64,000 bases of DNA from contig NZ_RHOR01000004.1 in the NCBI RefSeq assembly GCF_003946625.1, forward strand, positions 99,969-163,968, given 5' to 3'. Positions 10,116 to 19,562 of the stretch are shown in pieces. The notes under the pieces are model-generated. The model saw only the letters and a program-made list of their open reading frames with translations, had not been told where the DNA came from and searched no databases. The stretch is from Companilactobacillus kedongensis. GTDB taxonomy: Bacteria; Bacillota; Bacilli; Lactobacillales; Lactobacillaceae. The position numbers and the translations under genes were made by a program. How positions within the stretch are numbered: position 1 is the stretch's first letter; every line of letters starts with the position of its first letter.

Positions 10116-10607
10116 ATGCCAAAGAGAATTGGAATGTATGCAGGAAGTTTTGATCCTGTTACAAATGGTCATTTAACGATCATTCGTCGTGCCGCTAAGC
10201 AATTTGATGAATTGATCGTAGCCACAATGACTAACAACTCTAAGAATTATATGTTTGATTATCGAGAGAAAAAAACTTTCATTGAAAATGAATTAAGTGA
10301 TTTAGAAAATGTTCGTGTTATTGATGGCAAAGAACAGTTGACCACAAAGTTAGCTAAGGAATACGGAGCTAATACGTTAGTACGCTCGATGCGTAATTCT
10401 AGTGATTTCAGCTATGAAGCAGGTGTATTCGCTATGAATAAATCTTTAAATCCAGAGATAGAGACAATCTTTTTATTGGCCGACTCAAAGTATGCTAATA
10501 TATCATCATCAATGATTAAGGAAGTCGTCAAATTTGGTGGGGATGTTTCAAAATTTGTCCCTGAAGATGTGGCAGATGCTTTAGTTAAGAAATTGCGGAA
10601 GGACTAA
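10116..10607 (+). CDS. coaD: pantetheine-phosphate adenylyltransferase
   Basis: Converts 4'-phosphopantetheine and ATP to dephospho-CoA, the fourth step of CoA synthesis. 163 residues. Nucleotidyltransferase motif GSFDPVTNGH (10-19; T16-x-G18-H19) and the C-terminal ISSSMIKEV motif are intact. Start ATG 10116 follows GGAGGA in the end of rsmD. Confidence 0.97.
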   Translation: MPKRIGMYAGSFDPVTNGHLTIIRRAAKQFDELIVATMTNNSKNYMFDYREKKTFIENELSDLENVRVIDGKEQLTTKLAKEYGANTLVRSMRNSSDFSYEAGVFAMNKSLNPEIETIFLLADSKYANISSSMIKEVVKFGGDVSKFVPEDVADALVKKLRKD

Positions 10608-10612
10608 GTCGA

Positions 10613-11656
10613 TTGAAATTTAATAAAACTAGAAACAAGATTTTTGGTGGAGTATTTATCTTCATCATCGTCTTAGCATTCTTTACCTTTCCAACAAAGT
10701 ATTATTTAGAGGTCCCTGGAAGTGCTGAATCCACTTCGCAATATGTCAAAGTTGATGGCAAGCATGATAAAAAGAAGGGTGATTTCCTGCTGACGACTGT
10801 TGGTATTATGCAAGGGACACCGTTTACCCTACTACGTTCTTTGGGGGATGATTTTGAAACAATTTATCCTCGTGAAGAATTGATGGGAAATGAAACAGAT
10901 CAACAATATATGCAAGTTCAGCAATACTATATGAGATCAGCAACTAATAATGCTGTTCAAGCTGCTTATTCAGCTGCCGATAAGCCTTTTACTAAAAAAT
11001 ATCTTGGCGTTTATGTAATGGATATTTTGAGCAATTCAGCTTTTAAAGGTAAATTAAAGGTTGGAGATACGATCAGCTCGATCAATGGGTACAAATTTAA
11101 GAACTCTAATCAGTTTATTAAATATGTTCGTAAACAAGATAAGCATTCGACCGTCAAAATTAACTTTACTAGAGATGGTAAAAAGAAAACCGCCAGTGGT
11201 AAGCTCGTCAAACTGGCTAGTACAAAACGTTTTGGTTTAGGTATTACGTTGACAGATAATACAGAGGCTAAGGGAATGCCTCCGACGAAAATCGATGCTG
11301 GTGACATTGGTGGACCATCTGCAGGTCTGATGTTTACGCTGCAAGTATATTCACAAATAACCAACAAAAATCTTAAAAAAGATCGAATAATTGCTGGTAC
11401 TGGTACAATTTCTCCTGATGGGACAGTTGGCCCTATCGGTGGGATCGAGAAGAAAGTTTATGCTGCTTCTTCAGAAGGGGCCACTGTTTTCTTTGCACCT
11501 GATGATCCAGTTACTAAAGAAATTAAGAAATATGACCCTAATTACGTTAATAACTATCATTTGGCTAAACGTGCAGCTAAAAAAATCAATACGAAGATGA
11601 AGATCGTTCCAGTTAAATCACTAAATGAAGCTATCAAATATCTTGAAAAAAATTAA
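10613..11656 (+). CDS. sepM: membrane-anchored PDZ-Lon serine protease (SepM/YlbL family)
   Basis: Extracytoplasmic protease of the SepM family; the streptococcal homologue trims a competence pheromone, but the target here is unknown. One N-terminal membrane segment (about 11-27), a PDZ domain (about 125-200, LGVYVMDILSN), and a Lon-type catalytic domain with S236 in GGPSAGLM and K281 in GGIEKKVYAA. TTG start at 10613, with AAGGA in the end of coaD. Same position as ylbL downstream of coaD in Bacillus. A terminator follows. Confidence 0.9.
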   Translation: MKFNKTRNKIFGGVFIFIIVLAFFTFPTKYYLEVPGSAESTSQYVKVDGKHDKKKGDFLLTTVGIMQGTPFTLLRSLGDDFETIYPREELMGNETDQQYMQVQQYYMRSATNNAVQAAYSAADKPFTKKYLGVYVMDILSNSAFKGKLKVGDTISSINGYKFKNSNQFIKYVRKQDKHSTVKINFTRDGKKKTASGKLVKLASTKRFGLGITLTDNTEAKGMPPTKIDAGDIGGPSAGLMFTLQVYSQITNKNLKKDRIIAGTGTISPDGTVGPIGGIEKKVYAASSEGATVFFAPDDPVTKEIKKYDPNYVNNYHLAKRAAKKINTKMKIVPVKSLNEAIKYLEKN

Positions 11657-11660
11657 GTTA

Positions 11661-11693
11661 AAAAGTCTGTCGAATAATTCGACAGACTTTTTT
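11661..11693 (+). terminator. intrinsic terminator of the ftsW-sepM operon
   Basis: Perfect 14-bp stem AAAAGTCTGTCGAA / TTCGACAGACTTTT with a TAA loop and continuing T-run. Confidence 0.94.
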
Positions 11694-11740
11694 CGTTAGA
11701 ATTTAAATTTTTTAACGTAGTTTTTATTGAGGTGAATTTA

Positions 11741-12334
11741 ATGGAAAAAGTAATTAAATTATGTCGAGAAAATTTAGCAGTTATTTTATTATTATTCTTA
11801 CTACTAGGTTTTGGAACTTGGAGTTTGACACATAAGGCTCAAACTAAGGTGGCTCCAGTAGTGGATAACACTGCTATTCAAAGAAAAACTACGCCTAAAA
11901 AGGAATTAACTAATAAGGAATTTGTAGTCGATATTCAAGGTGCGGTGAAAAGCCCCGGAGTATATCGACTAAAAACTGGTTCCATTGTTCAGGAGGCAAT
12001 CAGGTTAGCTGGAGGGTTGAATGAAAATGCTGATACAAAGCAGATCAATCAGGCTCAAAAAGTAACCGATCAAATGCAAATTGTAGTTCCAGCAGTTGGA
12101 GAAGTGTCGTCTTCTACAGGTACTAGTGGAACAGATAGTAAGAAACAAGTAAATATTAATACCGCTAAAGTTGAAGATTTTCAGTCGGTAACCGGAATTG
12201 GACCTAAGAAGGCAGAAAAAATAATTGCTTTTAGAGAAGAAAATGGAAATTTTAAAGATTTAAAAGATTTAACTAAAGTATCTGGTATTGGTGATAAAAC
12301 TTTAGAATCACTAAAAGATCAATTGACGGTTTAG
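11741..12334 (+). CDS. comEA: competence DNA receptor ComEA
   Basis: Membrane-anchored double-stranded DNA receptor of the natural transformation machinery. 197 residues from ATG 11741, which follows GAGGTGA by about 6 bases (the GTG at 11732 is part of that ribosome site). One membrane anchor (about 12-29), a linker, an SLBB domain (about 62-116, VDIQGAVKSPGVY) and two helix-hairpin-helix motifs (137-197; VTGIGPKKAEKI and VSGIGDKTLESL). Stop abuts the comEC start. Confidence 0.95.
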   Translation: MEKVIKLCRENLAVILLLFLLLGFGTWSLTHKAQTKVAPVVDNTAIQRKTTPKKELTNKEFVVDIQGAVKSPGVYRLKTGSIVQEAIRLAGGLNENADTKQINQAQKVTDQMQIVVPAVGEVSSSTGTSGTDSKKQVNINTAKVEDFQSVTGIGPKKAEKIIAFREENGNFKDLKDLTKVSGIGDKTLESLKDQLTV

Positions 12335-14587
12335 ATGAAAAACTATCTTATTTTTCCAGCTTTGTTTAGTTATTGTGTATCCCAATTGCTGACAGATACG
12401 AATAGAGTTATTTGGATATTACTTGGAATCTTAATCTTAATAAGGGTTATTTTTTTAAAAAGACCAATTTTAATCCTTTTGATGCTTATGATTGCGGGAG
12501 TCGTTTGGATCAGGGGTGATAATAATATTCCAGAAATAACTTCCGAGAAGGAGACTCTGATAATTTTTCCAGATACTATTAAGATAAATGGTGATCTAAT
12601 GAGTGGGGAAACATCTATCGATAAGCAAAAGGTGAAATTTTTTTATAGGTTACAAAATCAAAGTGATAAGTCTAACTGGAAATCTTTATCTGATCCTATT
12701 GAGGCAAATGTAACGATTGATAAAGTTGAAAGAATTCAATTTAATAGAAATCCCGGTGAGTTTAATTATCGAAATTTTTTAGAAAACAGAAGTATCTACT
12801 ATTCAGTATATTTGAGTAAAATCGATAAAATTAAAGTTCATCAACCAGGATCAGTATTTGAAATAATAAATGTTTTACGAATACATATGATCAAAAAATT
12901 AGAAAAGTTACCAAGATGGCTCAAAATACATGCTCAAAGTTTGTTACTTGGATACAGCAGTGGTGAGGAAAAAGACTTTTTTAACAATTTAAGTGTTTTA
13001 GGAATAATACATCTTTTTAGTCTGTCAGGATTGCATGTTTTAATGTTAGTGACGTTCTTTAGAAAAACTTTTTCTACTATTAAGATAACTAGAGAAATGG
13101 TTGATGATATATTGCTTATCCTATTACCGATTTATGGGATTTTGGTTGGTTCTAAAATTGGAATCTGGAGAGCAATAGTTTTATCTATCTTGGGTATTAT
13201 CATCGGTAAACTTCATTGGAACATTAGTAAGTTAGATGTATTTAGCTTAACTATAATGATATGTTTGTTTGTACAGCCGAGATCGATTTTAGATATGGGT
13301 GGACAGTTAAGCTTTTTATTGTCATTTGCTTTATTGTTTATTTATGACATTAAAAATACGATTTCGATGACATTTAAAGTAAATTTGGTCAGTCTTCCAT
13401 TGATTTGTAATTATACTTATCAATTTAGCTGGCTGATATTGTTGATAAATTTGATATTTGTTCCGTTCTTTGAATATATAATTTTACCTACGACAATAGT
13501 TGCAGCAATTTTTCCAAAATTTTTCTTTTGGAATATCGTAAATCAGTTGTTTGATAGTGTATATATTTTTCTTGAGCAAATAGCCCAGAATAGTGGTTTT
13601 GTTCTGATAACTGGTAAAATTTCTCTATTCGTTGTTTTAATATTGGTTGTGTTGAGTCTATTCAATTTAGAACAGAAATCATTTCAGAATAAGTATTTGA
13701 TTAGCTATCTGGTGATTTTTACTATGGCTGTAACTTATAATAAGTTCCCTTTAGCTGGTCAAGTATCGATGATCGATGTAGGTCAAGGAGACAGTATCTT
13801 AGTGACGACGCCTTTCAATAGAAAGACTGTTTTAATTGATACTGGTGGCAAATTAAGCTTTCCGAAAAAGCAATGGCAGAAGGGGACTAAGTCAGATCAG
13901 GTGACTAATTCAACAATTCCTTATTTAAAATTTCAGGGTATCAATAAAATTGATCGAGTTTTCCTATCCCATAAAGATGCTGATCACATGGGGAACTTAC
14001 CCGTTCTATTGAATAAATTTCCTGTTACTGAGGTTAGTTTCGGCGAAGGATTAGATGATAATTTGTCTATTAAAAGGATTATCCAAAATAATCCTAAGGT
14101 GAAGTTCACGCATATTAAACAGGGGGATAGATTCAGGATTGCAGATACAGATTGGGATGTTCTATGGCCCAAAAATAGAAGCATTGGTGAAAATGGTGAT
14201 TCGTTGACTCTATTGGCTAGCATTAATGATAAGAATTGGTTATTTACAGGTGATTTAGATATCGATAATGAAAAAAAGATGTTAGAGGATTATAAGATAA
14301 AAGTTGATTATCTAAAAGTAGGCCATCATGGATCAAAGACCTCAAGTGGGGATGAGTTTTTAAGGCAGACATCACCTAAATTAGCTCTCATTTCCGCAGG
14401 AGTGAATAATCGTTATGGTCATCCAAATAAAGAAACAATTCAAAGATTGGATAAATTACATGTGCCGCATATGAATACGGCTGATTATGGTATGATTACT
14501 TGGTATTATTATCCGTTTATGCAGCAGAACAAGATAAAAACTTTTTTAAAGGGTGAAGTAATTGAAAATAACAGAATTAAAAAGTGA
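12335..14587 (+). CDS. comEC: DNA uptake channel ComEC/Rec2
   Basis: Membrane channel that carries single-stranded DNA into the cell during transformation. 750 residues, full length for the family: N-terminal hydrophobic segments, the Competence domain with LFSLSGLHVLML, and a C-terminal metallo-beta-lactamase-like domain with SHKDADHMGN near residue 545 and VGHHGSKTSS. ATG 12335 directly follows the comEA TAG. The 3' end overlaps holA by 26 bases. Intact frame argues the uptake machine is functional. Confidence 0.95.
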   Translation: MKNYLIFPALFSYCVSQLLTDTNRVIWILLGILILIRVIFLKRPILILLMLMIAGVVWIRGDNNIPEITSEKETLIIFPDTIKINGDLMSGETSIDKQKVKFFYRLQNQSDKSNWKSLSDPIEANVTIDKVERIQFNRNPGEFNYRNFLENRSIYYSVYLSKIDKIKVHQPGSVFEIINVLRIHMIKKLEKLPRWLKIHAQSLLLGYSSGEEKDFFNNLSVLGIIHLFSLSGLHVLMLVTFFRKTFSTIKITREMVDDILLILLPIYGILVGSKIGIWRAIVLSILGIIIGKLHWNISKLDVFSLTIMICLFVQPRSILDMGGQLSFLLSFALLFIYDIKNTISMTFKVNLVSLPLICNYTYQFSWLILLINLIFVPFFEYIILPTTIVAAIFPKFFFWNIVNQLFDSVYIFLEQIAQNSGFVLITGKISLFVVLILVVLSLFNLEQKSFQNKYLISYLVIFTMAVTYNKFPLAGQVSMIDVGQGDSILVTTPFNRKTVLIDTGGKLSFPKKQWQKGTKSDQVTNSTIPYLKFQGINKIDRVFLSHKDADHMGNLPVLLNKFPVTEVSFGEGLDDNLSIKRIIQNNPKVKFTHIKQGDRFRIADTDWDVLWPKNRSIGENGDSLTLLASINDKNWLFTGDLDIDNEKKMLEDYKIKVDYLKVGHHGSKTSSGDEFLRQTSPKLALISAGVNNRYGHPNKETIQRLDKLHVPHMNTADYGMITWYYYPFMQQNKIKTFLKGEVIENNRIKK

Positions 14588-15575
14588 ATTGAAAAAGGGA
14601 AATATTCAAAACGTTTATCTTGTAACTGGTAAAGAAGAAGTATTTGTTAAACAAGTTGAAAAGCTATTTAAGAATTTATTGTTGCCGGAAGAGCAAGACA
14701 TGAACTTCTCTTCATTTGATTTAGAGGATACATCATTAGATGATGCAATAAATGAAGCTATTTCAGCGCCATTTTTTGGAGAAAAGCGTTTAGTGTTCAT
14801 AAACCATCCGTACTTTTTGACTGGTGAGAAATCTAAGGGTTTTGTAGAACAAAATATGGATCTATTAACTGAATATGTTAAAAATCCGACTCCTTCCACT
14901 ATCATGGTTATTTTCGCGACCTATGATAAATTAGACTCTCGTAAAAAAATCGTTAAACAATTAAAGAAATCTGCCGGTATGATAGATGCCAGCAAGATGG
15001 ATAGTGGACATTTGGTCAAAACTATTAATGAAGACTTGAGAAATGATGGTTATTCGATTGATAGAGGAGCGTTAGACCTTTTGATCAATAAAACTCAAGG
15101 CAATTACTCACAAATAGTAAACCAACTAGAGAAATTAAAGTTGTATGCTTTAAAATCAAAAGTTATTGATGAAAAAGCGGTCAGTGAACTAGTCCCTCAA
15201 AGTTTAGATGACAACGTGTTTGAATTAATGAATCAAATTCTAGCTCAAAATATTTATCAAGCCGAAGAATTGTATCAACAGTTCTTATTGCAAAAGATTG
15301 ATCCAATACTACTAGTAGCTATCTTAATGTCACAATTACGAACTTTGATCCAGACTAAAATATTAAGTGAGCGCGGATTGTCAGAATCGACTATTTCAAA
15401 AAATTTAAAATTACATCCTTATCGTGTCAAGATGTCATTAAAGCAGGCTAGAAATCTAGAGATCCAGCAGTTGATTTTGATGTTTCATTCCATTGTTGAT
15501 TTAGATTATCAAATTAAATCTGGACAAGGTGATAAGGAATTACTTTTTGATTTATTCATTGCTAAGTTTGCCTAG
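14562..15575 (+). CDS. holA: DNA polymerase III delta subunit
   Basis: Clamp-loader subunit that opens the beta sliding clamp. 337 residues, normal size. The N-terminal AAA-like fold is recognisable from VYLVTGKEEVFVKQ (18-31), without a Walker lysine as expected for delta. TTG start at 14562, with AAAGGGTGA 4-5 bases upstream inside comEC, giving a 26-base overlap. comEC-holA-rpsT order is standard in Bacilli. Confidence 0.93.
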   Translation: MKITELKSELKKGNIQNVYLVTGKEEVFVKQVEKLFKNLLLPEEQDMNFSSFDLEDTSLDDAINEAISAPFFGEKRLVFINHPYFLTGEKSKGFVEQNMDLLTEYVKNPTPSTIMVIFATYDKLDSRKKIVKQLKKSAGMIDASKMDSGHLVKTINEDLRNDGYSIDRGALDLLINKTQGNYSQIVNQLEKLKLYALKSKVIDEKAVSELVPQSLDDNVFELMNQILAQNIYQAEELYQQFLLQKIDPILLVAILMSQLRTLIQTKILSERGLSESTISKNLKLHPYRVKMSLKQARNLEIQQLILMFHSIVDLDYQIKSGQGDKELLFDLFIAKFA

Positions 15576-15636
15576 GATGTTTTCGGATATCTTGGCAAGT
15601 TACAAGTATTTCTCTTAATTAAACAAGAATATTTAC

Positions 15637-15682
15637 AAAAAAATCCGTCGAATGAGGTAAAAACTTCATCGACGGATTTTTA
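15637..15682 (+). terminator. intrinsic terminator of comEA-comEC-holA
   Basis: AAAAATCCGTCGA pairs with TCGACGGATTTTT; the inner part continues with one bulge around the AAAA loop; T-run after. Confidence 0.9.
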
Positions 15683-15698
15683 TTGTTGAAATTTGAGC

Positions 15699-15728
15699 AA
15701 AAAAAATAAGCAACCTATAGTTGCTTAT
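15699..15728 (-). terminator. intrinsic terminator of rpsT
   Basis: Read on the minus strand, ATAAGCAAC / GTTGCTTAT forms a 9-bp stem just after the rpsT stop and is followed by a long T-run (the A-run at 15700-15706). Confidence 0.9.
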
Positions 15729-15731
15729 GTC

Positions 15732-15980
15732 TTAATTCATTTTAGCAAGTCTTGACTTATCGCGAGCAGCTTTGTTTGCTTTGATTAGGCCTTTTGACTT
15801 AGCCATGTCGATAGCGCGTACTGCTGATCTAAATAATTCATCTTTGTTGTCAGCGTTATTTGAAGCTGAAGTTTCAAAGTTCTTAATAGCTGAACGCATA
15901 GCATTGCGTTGTGAGCTATTGCGAAGGCTAGCCTTTTCTGCAGACTTCACACGCTTGATAGCTGATTTAATTTGTGGCAT
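15732..15980 (-). CDS. rpsT: 30S ribosomal protein S20
   Basis: Primary 16S rRNA-binding protein of the small subunit, 82 residues, highly basic and helical ([12 protein letters not shown] start). I use the ATG at 15980, which has GGAGGTGAAATTG immediately upstream; the longer frame to 15989 adds three residues lying in the ribosome site. Transcribed convergently to holA from its own promoter. Confidence 0.96.
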   Translation of the reverse strand: MPQIKSAIKRVKSAEKASLRNSSQRNAMRSAIKNFETSASNNADNKDELFRSAVRAIDMAKSKGLIKANKAARDKSRLAKMN

Positions 15981-16025
15981 CAATTTCACCTCCGATTACC
16001 TAGTGACTTAAACTCAATACATAGA

Positions 16026-16054
16026 ATTATACATAATTGATACTTTCAATGCAA
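16026..16054 (-). promoter_or_regulatory. rpsT promoter
   Basis: On the minus strand TTGCAT (16054-16049), 17-base spacer, TATAAT (16031-16026). Lies about 45 bases upstream of the rpsT start. Confidence 0.8.
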
Positions 16055-16159
16055 TAAATTATTTGTAATTAATTTAATGATTTGCATGGTTTTATGAATT
16101 TGAATTGGTTTTTTATATTGAAAGTGGTCTGTATATATAGTAAACTAATTAACCGTACT

Positions 16160-16201
16160 AACCATGCTCTGTTTGACGATTCACCGTCGTTTTGCATAGT
16201 T
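16160..16201 (+). promoter_or_regulatory. structured rpsO leader, possible S15 autoregulatory element
   Basis: AACCATGC (16160-16167) pairs with GCATAGTT (16194-16201) with one mismatch and encloses a second hairpin GACG / CGTC (16175-16188). It sits about 20 bases upstream of the rpsO ribosome site. S15 autoregulation through leader RNA is known in bacteria; whether this structure is such an element is inference. Confidence 0.5.
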
Positions 16202-16231
16202 TGGCCAAATTAATAGGAAAAGGTGAATGAA

Positions 16232-16501
16232 ATGGCTATTTCAAAAGAAAAGAAAACAGAAGTTATCAAGCAATATGCTCGTAAAGAAGGAGACACAGGT
16301 TCTCCAGAAGTACAAATTGCTGTTTTAACATACGATATTAACTCATTGAACGATCACTTGAAAGTTAACAAGAAGGACCACCATTCATATGTTGGTTTGT
16401 TGAAGAAGATTGGTCACCGTCGTAACTTGCTTAAGTATCTTAGAGATAATGATGTACAACGTTACCGTGATTTGATCCAATCACTTGGTCTACGTCGTTA
16501 A
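16232..16501 (+). CDS. rpsO: 30S ribosomal protein S15
   Basis: Small-subunit protein that binds the central domain of 16S rRNA. 89 residues, exactly the family length, from ATG 16232 ([11 protein letters not shown]). Conserved core [19 protein letters not shown] and [10 protein letters not shown] are visible. AAAAGGTG precedes the start; the GTG at 16223 belongs to it. Followed by a terminator and then rnjB. Confidence 0.97.
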   Translation: MAISKEKKTEVIKQYARKEGDTGSPEVQIAVLTYDINSLNDHLKVNKKDHHSYVGLLKKIGHRRNLLKYLRDNDVQRYRDLIQSLGLRR

Positions 16502-16510
16502 TATTTATTT

Positions 16511-16544
16511 TAGGGAATTCCATTCGGAATTTCCTATTTTTTTT
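16511..16544 (+). terminator. intrinsic terminator of rpsO
   Basis: AGGGAATTCC / GGAATTTCCT stem (one G-U) with an ATTC loop and T8 run. Confidence 0.9.
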
Positions 16545-16677
16545 GCTAAATTTCAATTTGCTGAACGGTGTGATAGAATAACAATCAGGTACATATCAAG
16601 TAGTCTTAAGTAGATGGACTCAAAACGACAATTAGATATTGTTATCTATTTATATTTAAGAAATGAGAGATGAAATA

Positions 16678-18375
16678 ATGAGCAAAAAAATAAAAATCAT
16701 TCTATTAAGCGGAGTACGCGAAAATGGAAAGAATATGTATGCGGTAGAAATTAACAACGAGATTTACATTTTGGATATCGGTTTACAATATCCTGATAAT
16801 GACTTATATGGAATTGATGTAGTTGTTCCAGATATGACATACATTAAGGAAAATATTAGCAAAGTAGTTGGTATTTTCTTGTCACATGGTCATGCTGATG
16901 CTATTGGTGCTTTACCATATTTAATTGGTGACTATGATATTCCTGTTTTTGGTTCAGAAATGACAATTGAATTAGCTAAAATAGTTTGTTCAAATGATCG
17001 TCGCAGTAAAAAATTTGATGATTTCCATATTATTGATGAAAATACCGCCATTGATTTTGAAGAAGCAACAGTGGCTTTCTTTAAGACAACTCATTCAATT
17101 CCTGGTTCTTTAGGTATTGATATTAAAACTAGTGAAGGACAAATTGTTTATACAGGCGATTTCAAATTTGACCAAGCCGCTGTACCAACATATAGAACTG
17201 ACTTTGGACGTATTGCCAAGATTGGTAGCGAACGTGTCCTTGCATTATTAAGTGATTCAGCCAATGCAGAATCGCCATATGAGAACTCTAATGAACGTGA
17301 CATTTATGAATATATCCTTGATATGTTCAATTATCACAATGGTAGGATTGTTGTAGCGCAAGTTGCTTCAAATATTCAAAGAATGCAACAAGTTCTTGAT
17401 GCAGCAGATAATACAGGACGCCAAGTCTTTTTGTCTGGTACTGATGCCGAAAGAATCTTAAAAACTGCTATGAAGTTAGGTTATTTAAAGATCAGTAACA
17501 AAAAACTTATTGTTAAAGGCAAAGAATTGGATGATGTCGACCCTAATAAGTTGGTAGTTATTGAAACAGGAAGAATGGGTGAACCTATTAAGTTATTGCA
17601 AAAAATGGCTAATCCATCCTCAAAAACTAAATTCCAAATTGAAGAGGGAGACTTAGTATTTATTGCTACGACTCCATCTCATGCAATGGATACAAGCTTT
17701 GCTAAAACACGTGATGCTATTTATAGAACTGGTGCAGAAGTTAAATCATTAGGTGATGATCTTCATTCGTCAGGCCATGCTAACAAGAGTGACTTACAAT
17801 TAATGATCAATTTGTTACAACCTGAGAATATTATTCCTGTACAAGGTGAGTACAGACTATTGGATGCTCACGCTAGAATTGCTCATGAAACTGGTATTCC
17901 ATATCAAAATATCTTCCTTACTAAAAAAGGTGACGTTTTGAATTATGAAAACGATCAATTCTATTTGGGTAAGGGCGTAGAAGCTGGAGATACAATGATC
18001 GATGGAATTGGTGTTGGCGATATAGGAAGTATTGTTCTTCGTGACCGTGAATTACTAGCCGAAGATGGTGTTTTCATTGCCGTTGCTACGATTGACCGTA
18101 AAAAGAAGAAAGTCGTTGCTAAGCCTAAAATCACAGCTCGTGGATTTGTCTATATGCGTGCCAGTCGTGATTTATTAAGTGAAAGTTCTGATTTGATCGT
18201 TGATACTATTGTTGATTATCTTCAAAATAGTAAAGATTTTGACTGGTCAGATCTTAAACAAGGTGTTAGAGATAAGTTAAATCATTTCTTATATGAGCAA
18301 ACAAATCGCCATCCAGTTATCTTGCCAGTTATTATGGAAGTTAACCAAAACAGACATCGAAAATCTAAAAAGTAA
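16678..18375 (+). CDS. rnjB: ribonuclease J2
   Basis: Beta-CASP metallo-beta-lactamase RNase; with RNase J1 it takes part in mRNA decay and rRNA maturation. 565 residues from ATG 16678 (ATG 16663 is a possible alternative with a poorer ribosome site). The metal motif reads H70-G-H-A-D-A75, where active RNase J1 has HGHEDH. The altered motif together with GALPYLI is what I know from Bacillus RNase J2, and rpsO-rnjB order agrees, so I call J2, not J1. J2 enzymes have weak activity and act mainly in complex with J1. Confidence 0.88.
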   Translation: MSKKIKIILLSGVRENGKNMYAVEINNEIYILDIGLQYPDNDLYGIDVVVPDMTYIKENISKVVGIFLSHGHADAIGALPYLIGDYDIPVFGSEMTIELAKIVCSNDRRSKKFDDFHIIDENTAIDFEEATVAFFKTTHSIPGSLGIDIKTSEGQIVYTGDFKFDQAAVPTYRTDFGRIAKIGSERVLALLSDSANAESPYENSNERDIYEYILDMFNYHNGRIVVAQVASNIQRMQQVLDAADNTGRQVFLSGTDAERILKTAMKLGYLKISNKKLIVKGKELDDVDPNKLVVIETGRMGEPIKLLQKMANPSSKTKFQIEEGDLVFIATTPSHAMDTSFAKTRDAIYRTGAEVKSLGDDLHSSGHANKSDLQLMINLLQPENIIPVQGEYRLLDAHARIAHETGIPYQNIFLTKKGDVLNYENDQFYLGKGVEAGDTMIDGIGVGDIGSIVLRDRELLAEDGVFIAVATIDRKKKKVVAKPKITARGFVYMRASRDLLSESSDLIVDTIVDYLQNSKDFDWSDLKQGVRDKLNHFLYEQTNRHPVILPVIMEVNQNRHRKSKK

Positions 18376-18406
18376 GATCAATTGATCTTTTATCAAGAGG
18401 TATTTT

Positions 18407-19357
18407 ATGGACGACTCAGATAACCTAAAGAAAATACTAGACGCAGCTGACGATGCATTCAATAAAGGTGATTGGGATGAAGCCACTGAACTTTATACCG
18501 AAGCATACACTATGCAGCCATCCTTTTTAATAAATCAAGGACTGGCTGCTTCTTTGTTGAACCTAAAAAAAGCTGATGATGCTGAAGCCGTTATTTTAGA
18601 TTATTTCAATTATTATCTCAGTGATGCTGATGCAGCTAAGCTTGCGACTGATATTGTGCTAGAAAACAATGATTTCCTATTAGCAAATCAGATTATTAAT
18701 TATTATAAGAACAACAATTTTTCAACTATTGATGAAGAATTTATTCTTGATTTTAAACATCGTGTAAATTTGGCTGAAGAGCGTCATTTGCGCTCATTTA
18801 GGCCTCATATGACAACAATATTAACTCATTTACGTTCAATAGTGACTAAACCTATGGTCACTCAAATTCAGCTTATACGTAGTATGAGAGAGTTTGACAA
18901 AAAGGATTATATTGCTGGTTCCAGACTATTATTGGGAAATCCACTTTTGCATCCGTTGTTGAAGAGTGAATTAGTTGAAAATTTATATAAGTTAGGTGTG
19001 GATGAAGAAATTGACATTTCATTTTACGGTGAAACAAAGTCATGTAATCCATCTAAGTTAAAACCAATCATGGCAACTGATATTTACTTAAAGATGTGTG
19101 ATGAACTGGATAAGGTTTTGGCTGACAGTAAAAATGAGACGCAGGTTGAGAATTTGCGTGGAGAATTATCATTATATGCTGCGATGGTCTATCCATTTGG
19201 AGAAAATATAATAAAAAGCCCAAGTCTCTGGACAAACCTTTTCCTTTTGCGGTATGGTCTTATAGATGAGTCTGATGTTAAAGACAATTCACACTTTTCA
19301 GAGGTGAAGAGTTGGATCGATAGGTTCGATTCTTTAATAAATATGTTTCAGCAATGA
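18407..19357 (+). CDS. tetratricopeptide-repeat-like protein
   Basis: 316-residue acidic, helical protein; residues 9-60 read like a TPR unit (AFNKGDWDEATELYTEAY then LLNLKKADDAEAVIL). No membrane segment or signal peptide. Proteins of this type lie between rnjB and tuf in many lactobacilli; function unknown, a protein-protein scaffold is the family expectation. ATG 18407 follows AGAGGT. Confidence 0.75.
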   Translation: MDDSDNLKKILDAADDAFNKGDWDEATELYTEAYTMQPSFLINQGLAASLLNLKKADDAEAVILDYFNYYLSDADAAKLATDIVLENNDFLLANQIINYYKNNNFSTIDEEFILDFKHRVNLAEERHLRSFRPHMTTILTHLRSIVTKPMVTQIQLIRSMREFDKKDYIAGSRLLLGNPLLHPLLKSELVENLYKLGVDEEIDISFYGETKSCNPSKLKPIMATDIYLKMCDELDKVLADSKNETQVENLRGELSLYAAMVYPFGENIIKSPSLWTNLFLLRYGLIDESDVKDNSHFSEVKSWIDRFDSLINMFQQ

Positions 19358-19385
19358 AAATAATGCATTTTTTTCGTTATTAGTA

Positions 19386-19414
19386 TTTACAATTTGGATT
19401 GTGCCCCGTATAAT
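19386..19414 (+). promoter_or_regulatory. tuf promoter P1
   Basis: TTTACA, 17-base spacer, perfect TATAAT at 19409-19414. Confidence 0.85.
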
Positions 19415-19456
19415 CCAAAGAGTATATTTTTAGTAGGCGATTTGCGTTGAATTGCT

Positions 19457-19484
19457 TTGCTTTCGCCCCTGAAAGTAGTATAAT
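19457..19484 (+). promoter_or_regulatory. tuf promoter P2 and leader hairpin
   Basis: TTGCTT, 16-base spacer, perfect TATAAT at 19479-19484. The transcript would carry a hairpin TCTAAAGAA / TTCTTTGGA (19502-19523). Tandem promoters fit the high expression expected for EF-Tu. Confidence 0.75.
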
Positions 19485-19562
19485 TTTTCAGTAAAGAGTC
19501 ATCTAAAGAACATTTTCTTTGGATTAATCTTATGAAATGAAATTTTAGGAGGATTCTTTGTA

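Noticed and set aside
15772..16011. 79-codon plus-strand frame over rpsT
   Set aside because: Antisense shadow of the ribosomal protein gene.
16678..18375. A frameshift or sequencing error as the cause of HGHADA in the RNase J gene
   Set aside because: The altered motif with its flanks is typical of RNase J2, and the rest of the protein is full length.
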